Source: Bacteroidota bacterium (GTDB taxonomy: Bacteria; Bacteroidota; Rhodothermia; Rhodothermales; UBA10348). From it: a stretch of DNA of 6,472 nucleotides. Position numbers and translations under genes: made by a program. Positions 5,967 through 6,472 of the stretch are shown piece by piece. The stretch lies in NCBI GenBank assembly GCA_022571135.1, contig JACZYK010000161.1, positions 1 through 6,472 of the forward strand, read 5' to 3'. Each line of letters starts with the position of its first letter. Positions within the stretch are counted from its first letter, which is position 1. The notes beneath the pieces were generated by a model, which saw only the letters and a list, made by a program, of their open reading frames with translations, ran no database searches and had not been told where the DNA came from.

Positions 5967-6472
5967 TTACAGATCCTCCGTCACCGCGTCCGGATGCTCT
6001 TCCTCGAGCGCATCGGCTGGCGCCGTGGACACTCCGAGTGGTTCGAAGCGCGCCTGGAAGAATCTCAGGTACTTGGGCTCGAATACCATCTTGAGGCCTT
6101 TCGCCCGGCCCCGGTTTTCGTAAACAGCCTTGATGCCTTCGGCGACTACGTCCATATGCGCCTGGGTATAAACACGCCGCGGAATTGCCAGGCGCATCAG
6201 TTCGAGCTTCGGATACCGGTTCTTGCCCGTTTCCGGATCGCGGCCCGCACTGACGATCCCTCGCTCCATGCCCCGGACACCTGATTCTCTGTAGAGTGCG
6301 GTCGCGAGCGTCTGGGCCGGGAGTTCGTCCTGCGTTAGGTGGGCGTAGAAACGGGATGCGTCCAGGAAGATTGCATGGCCGCCGACCGGGAGGACGATGG
6401 GAATGTCCCAGTCGCAGAGCAGCTCACCTAGATACCGAACCTGTCCGATCCGCGAGCGGACGTGATCGTCCT
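5967..6472 (-). CDS. Tryptophanase / tyrosine phenol-lyase family protein, C-terminal third (partial, cut by right edge)
   Basis: The visible 167 residues are the C-terminal part of a PLP-dependent beta-eliminating lyase that splits tryptophan to indole, or tyrosine to phenol, plus pyruvate and ammonia. Family hallmarks are VRYLGELL, LPVGGHAIFLDASRF, LTQDELPAQTLA, GVRGMERGIVSAGRDP, LMRLAIPRRVYTQAHMD (its IPRR carries the Arg that binds the substrate carboxylate) and EPKYLRFFQARFE. The Arg in MERG is found in tyrosine phenol-lyases, where it contacts the phenol hydroxyl; E. coli TnaA has a hydrophobic residue there. This favours tyrosine phenol-lyase, but some tryptophanases may share MERG, so the substrate is unsettled. 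The lysine that binds PLP lies off the window. After the normal family end (ARFEPL) there is a tail of about 23 residues rich in Ala, Glu and Asp. No neighbouring permease gene is visible. Confidence 0.9.
   Translation of the reverse strand, partial: DDHVRSRIGQVRYLGELLCDWDIPIVLPVGGHAIFLDASRFYAHLTQDELPAQTLATALYRESGVRGMERGIVSAGRDPETGKNRYPKLELMRLAIPRRVYTQAHMDVVAEGIKAVYENRGRAKGLKMVFEPKYLRFFQARFEPLGVSTAPADALEEEHPDAVTEDL

Noticed and set aside
1..6472. Defence, mobile-element or biosynthetic cluster reading of the whole window
   Set aside because: All recognised genes are ordinary metabolic families, and I see no transposase, integrase, nuclease, toxin, direct repeats or array.

Overview
This window is about 55% GC by eye and comes from a bacterium with mostly plain metabolic genes. 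Shine-Dalgarno sequences are weak or absent in front of most starts, and the one clear case is the gene starting at 5778. Several proteins have features often seen in the Bacteroidota/Rhodothermota side of the FCB group: a mitochondrial-like glutamate dehydrogenase, a QueD with a W-x-G-A-H-R-L-P-W-H opening, and a tryptophanase/tyrosine phenol-lyase. The lineage is an inference from impression, not a search result. I see no insertion sequence, phage gene, tRNA, rRNA, CRISPR array or toxin module.

Layout. Positions 1-2685 hold a minus-strand run of three genes. In transcription order they are aroE (shikimate dehydrogenase), a Rieske-type non-heme iron oxygenase alpha subunit that starts one base after the aroE stop with a GTG codon, and, after 64 bases, the 5' third of nadE (glutamine-dependent NAD+ synthetase), which runs off the left edge. 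A 174-base divergent region (2686-2859) separates aroE from a plus-strand glutamate dehydrogenase gene (2860-4275). That gene converges on a minus-strand pair: a membrane-anchored protein of unknown function (5778-4807) followed 21 bases later by queD (4785-4354). A 188-base gap with two hairpins separates this pair from the 3' third of a tryptophanase/tyrosine phenol-lyase gene (to 5967), which enters from the right edge.

How the genes fit together. Glutamate dehydrogenase and the tryptophanase-family lyase both release or fix ammonia from amino acids. NadE uses glutamine nitrogen to make NAD+, which the dehydrogenase uses. AroE feeds aromatic amino acid synthesis, and QueD feeds queuosine (or related pterin) synthesis. 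I do not see one shared pathway, and these are best read as separate housekeeping or catabolic units. The parts that invite a second look are the tight aroE-Rieske oxygenase pairing, the Glu at the inter-subunit bridging position of that oxygenase, the mitochondrial-like form of the glutamate dehydrogenase, and the unknown membrane-anchored protein next to queD. I found no convincing undescribed multi-gene system.
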